Positions 5,954 through 6,220 of a DNA stretch of 6,220 bases are shown in pieces. Below the pieces are notes generated by a model, which worked only from the letters and a program-made list of their open reading frames with translations, was not told the origin of the DNA and did no database searches. Position 1 is the first letter of the stretch, and each line of letters starts with the position of its first letter. Made by a program: the position numbers and the translations under genes. The DNA is from SHAN690 sp040905305 (lineage in GTDB: Bacteria > Bacteroidota > Bacteroidia > Flavobacteriales_G > Salibacteraceae), in the NCBI GenBank assembly GCA_040905305.1, contig JBBDRU010000176.1:1-6220 (forward strand). The letters are read 5' to 3'.

Positions 5954-6220
5954 TTACATTTTTTCCTCGACTAAGGCCAGGATATCTGCTTCCATTTGCT
6001 TTGCCTTTTGGCTTAGCGTTTCAGCTTTGGTGAAAATGTCATCAATAAACGCTCGGTCATCAAGGTCGGCTGCGTTGATTTTAACGTTGAGGTGGGCGCC
6101 ACGTATGGCAGCTCGTGCACATAATGCGCCCACTCCTGCATCACTGATGGAAGCGGGTAAGCCGGTTTTTGCCATTTCCAGCATAACCTCCATACTGTTG
6201 GTGCATGTTTCCATTACGTC
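5954..6220 (-). CDS. ftcD: Formimidoyltransferase-cyclodeaminase, C-terminal end (5' part outside window)
   Basis: The frame runs from the right window edge to a TAA at 5954-5956 and gives 88 residues of the cyclodeaminase (FTCD_C) domain. The diagnostic stretch is S-D-A-G-V-G-A-L-C-A-R-A-A followed by L-N-V-K-I-N-A and D-L-D-D. In the family these form helices of the all-alpha cyclodeaminase fold. The enzyme converts 5-formimidoyl-tetrahydrofolate to 5,10-methenyl-tetrahydrofolate with release of ammonia, in histidine degradation via formiminoglutamate. In Bacteroidota this domain is usually fused behind a glutamate formimidoyltransferase, giving about 560 residues; the window cannot show whether that fusion is present, and a stand-alone FchA-type cyclodeaminase is possible. 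The methionine at 6214 is internal, because the frame stays open to the edge and the homologous region is mid-domain. No other histidine utilisation gene is visible. Confidence 0.85.
   Translation of the reverse strand, partial: DVMETCTNSMEVMLEMAKTGLPASISDAGVGALCARAAIRGAHLNVKINAADLDDRAFIDDIFTKAETLSQKAKQMEADILALVEEKM

Noticed and set aside
5954..6214. A self-contained 86-residue gene starting at the ATG at 6214.
   Set aside because: The frame is open to the window edge and the sequence is the C-terminal part of a much longer cyclodeaminase domain, so this is a partial gene.

Overview
The window looks like chromosome from a member of the Bacteroidota, probably a marine or environmental lineage of the Cytophagia or Flavobacteriia type. 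This is inferred from four things. GC content is moderate to low. Start codons are preceded by A-rich leaders without Shine-Dalgarno motifs. There is a small secreted-type protein with EGF-like repeats and an 'NCTATYTK' style C-terminus. The C-terminus of a formimidoyltransferase-cyclodeaminase resembles those of that phylum. No taxonomic marker gene is present, so the assignment is provisional.

Layout. Positions 1-81 hold the last 26 codons of a XerC/XerD-like tyrosine recombinase, including its probable catalytic tyrosine. At 109-1218, on the same strand, is a complete class II Fic-domain protein (AMPylator type) with an intact active-site loop and an N-terminal inhibitory motif. Positions 1219-1438 are non-coding and contain an imperfect inverted repeat. 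At 1439-2296, on the minus strand, is a cysteine-rich EGF-like repeat protein with a complete C-terminus. It has no signal peptide and only a TTG start that lies inside the next gene, so it looks like a 5'-truncated remnant. A strong 10-bp GC-rich hairpin (2137-2159) marks the point where recognisable protein sequence stops. At 2251-3630 (+) is a two-nuclease fusion: a DEDDh 3'-5' exonuclease followed by a UvrC/Cho-like GIY-YIG endonuclease with a UvrC-like cysteine quartet. It converges on, and overlaps by 18 bp, a 755-residue membrane-anchored patatin-like phospholipase (3613-5880, minus). Upstream of the phospholipase on the same strand is the 3' end of the formimidoyltransferase-cyclodeaminase gene (5954-6220, minus). 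An 11-bp perfect hairpin sits between these two genes.

How the parts relate. The left third (recombinase, Fic, structured non-coding DNA, broken EGF gene) reads as an accessory segment shaped by recombination. The right two thirds (nuclease fusion, phospholipase, histidine catabolism enzyme) look like ordinary chromosomal genes with separate roles in DNA repair, lipid metabolism and folate/histidine metabolism. I see no convincing new multi-gene system. The most interesting items are the nuclease fusion with a probable Fe-S site, the polytopic patatin with a D-A-G catalytic motif, the truncated EGF gene with a hairpin at its breakpoint, and the hairpin that abuts the phospholipase start codon.
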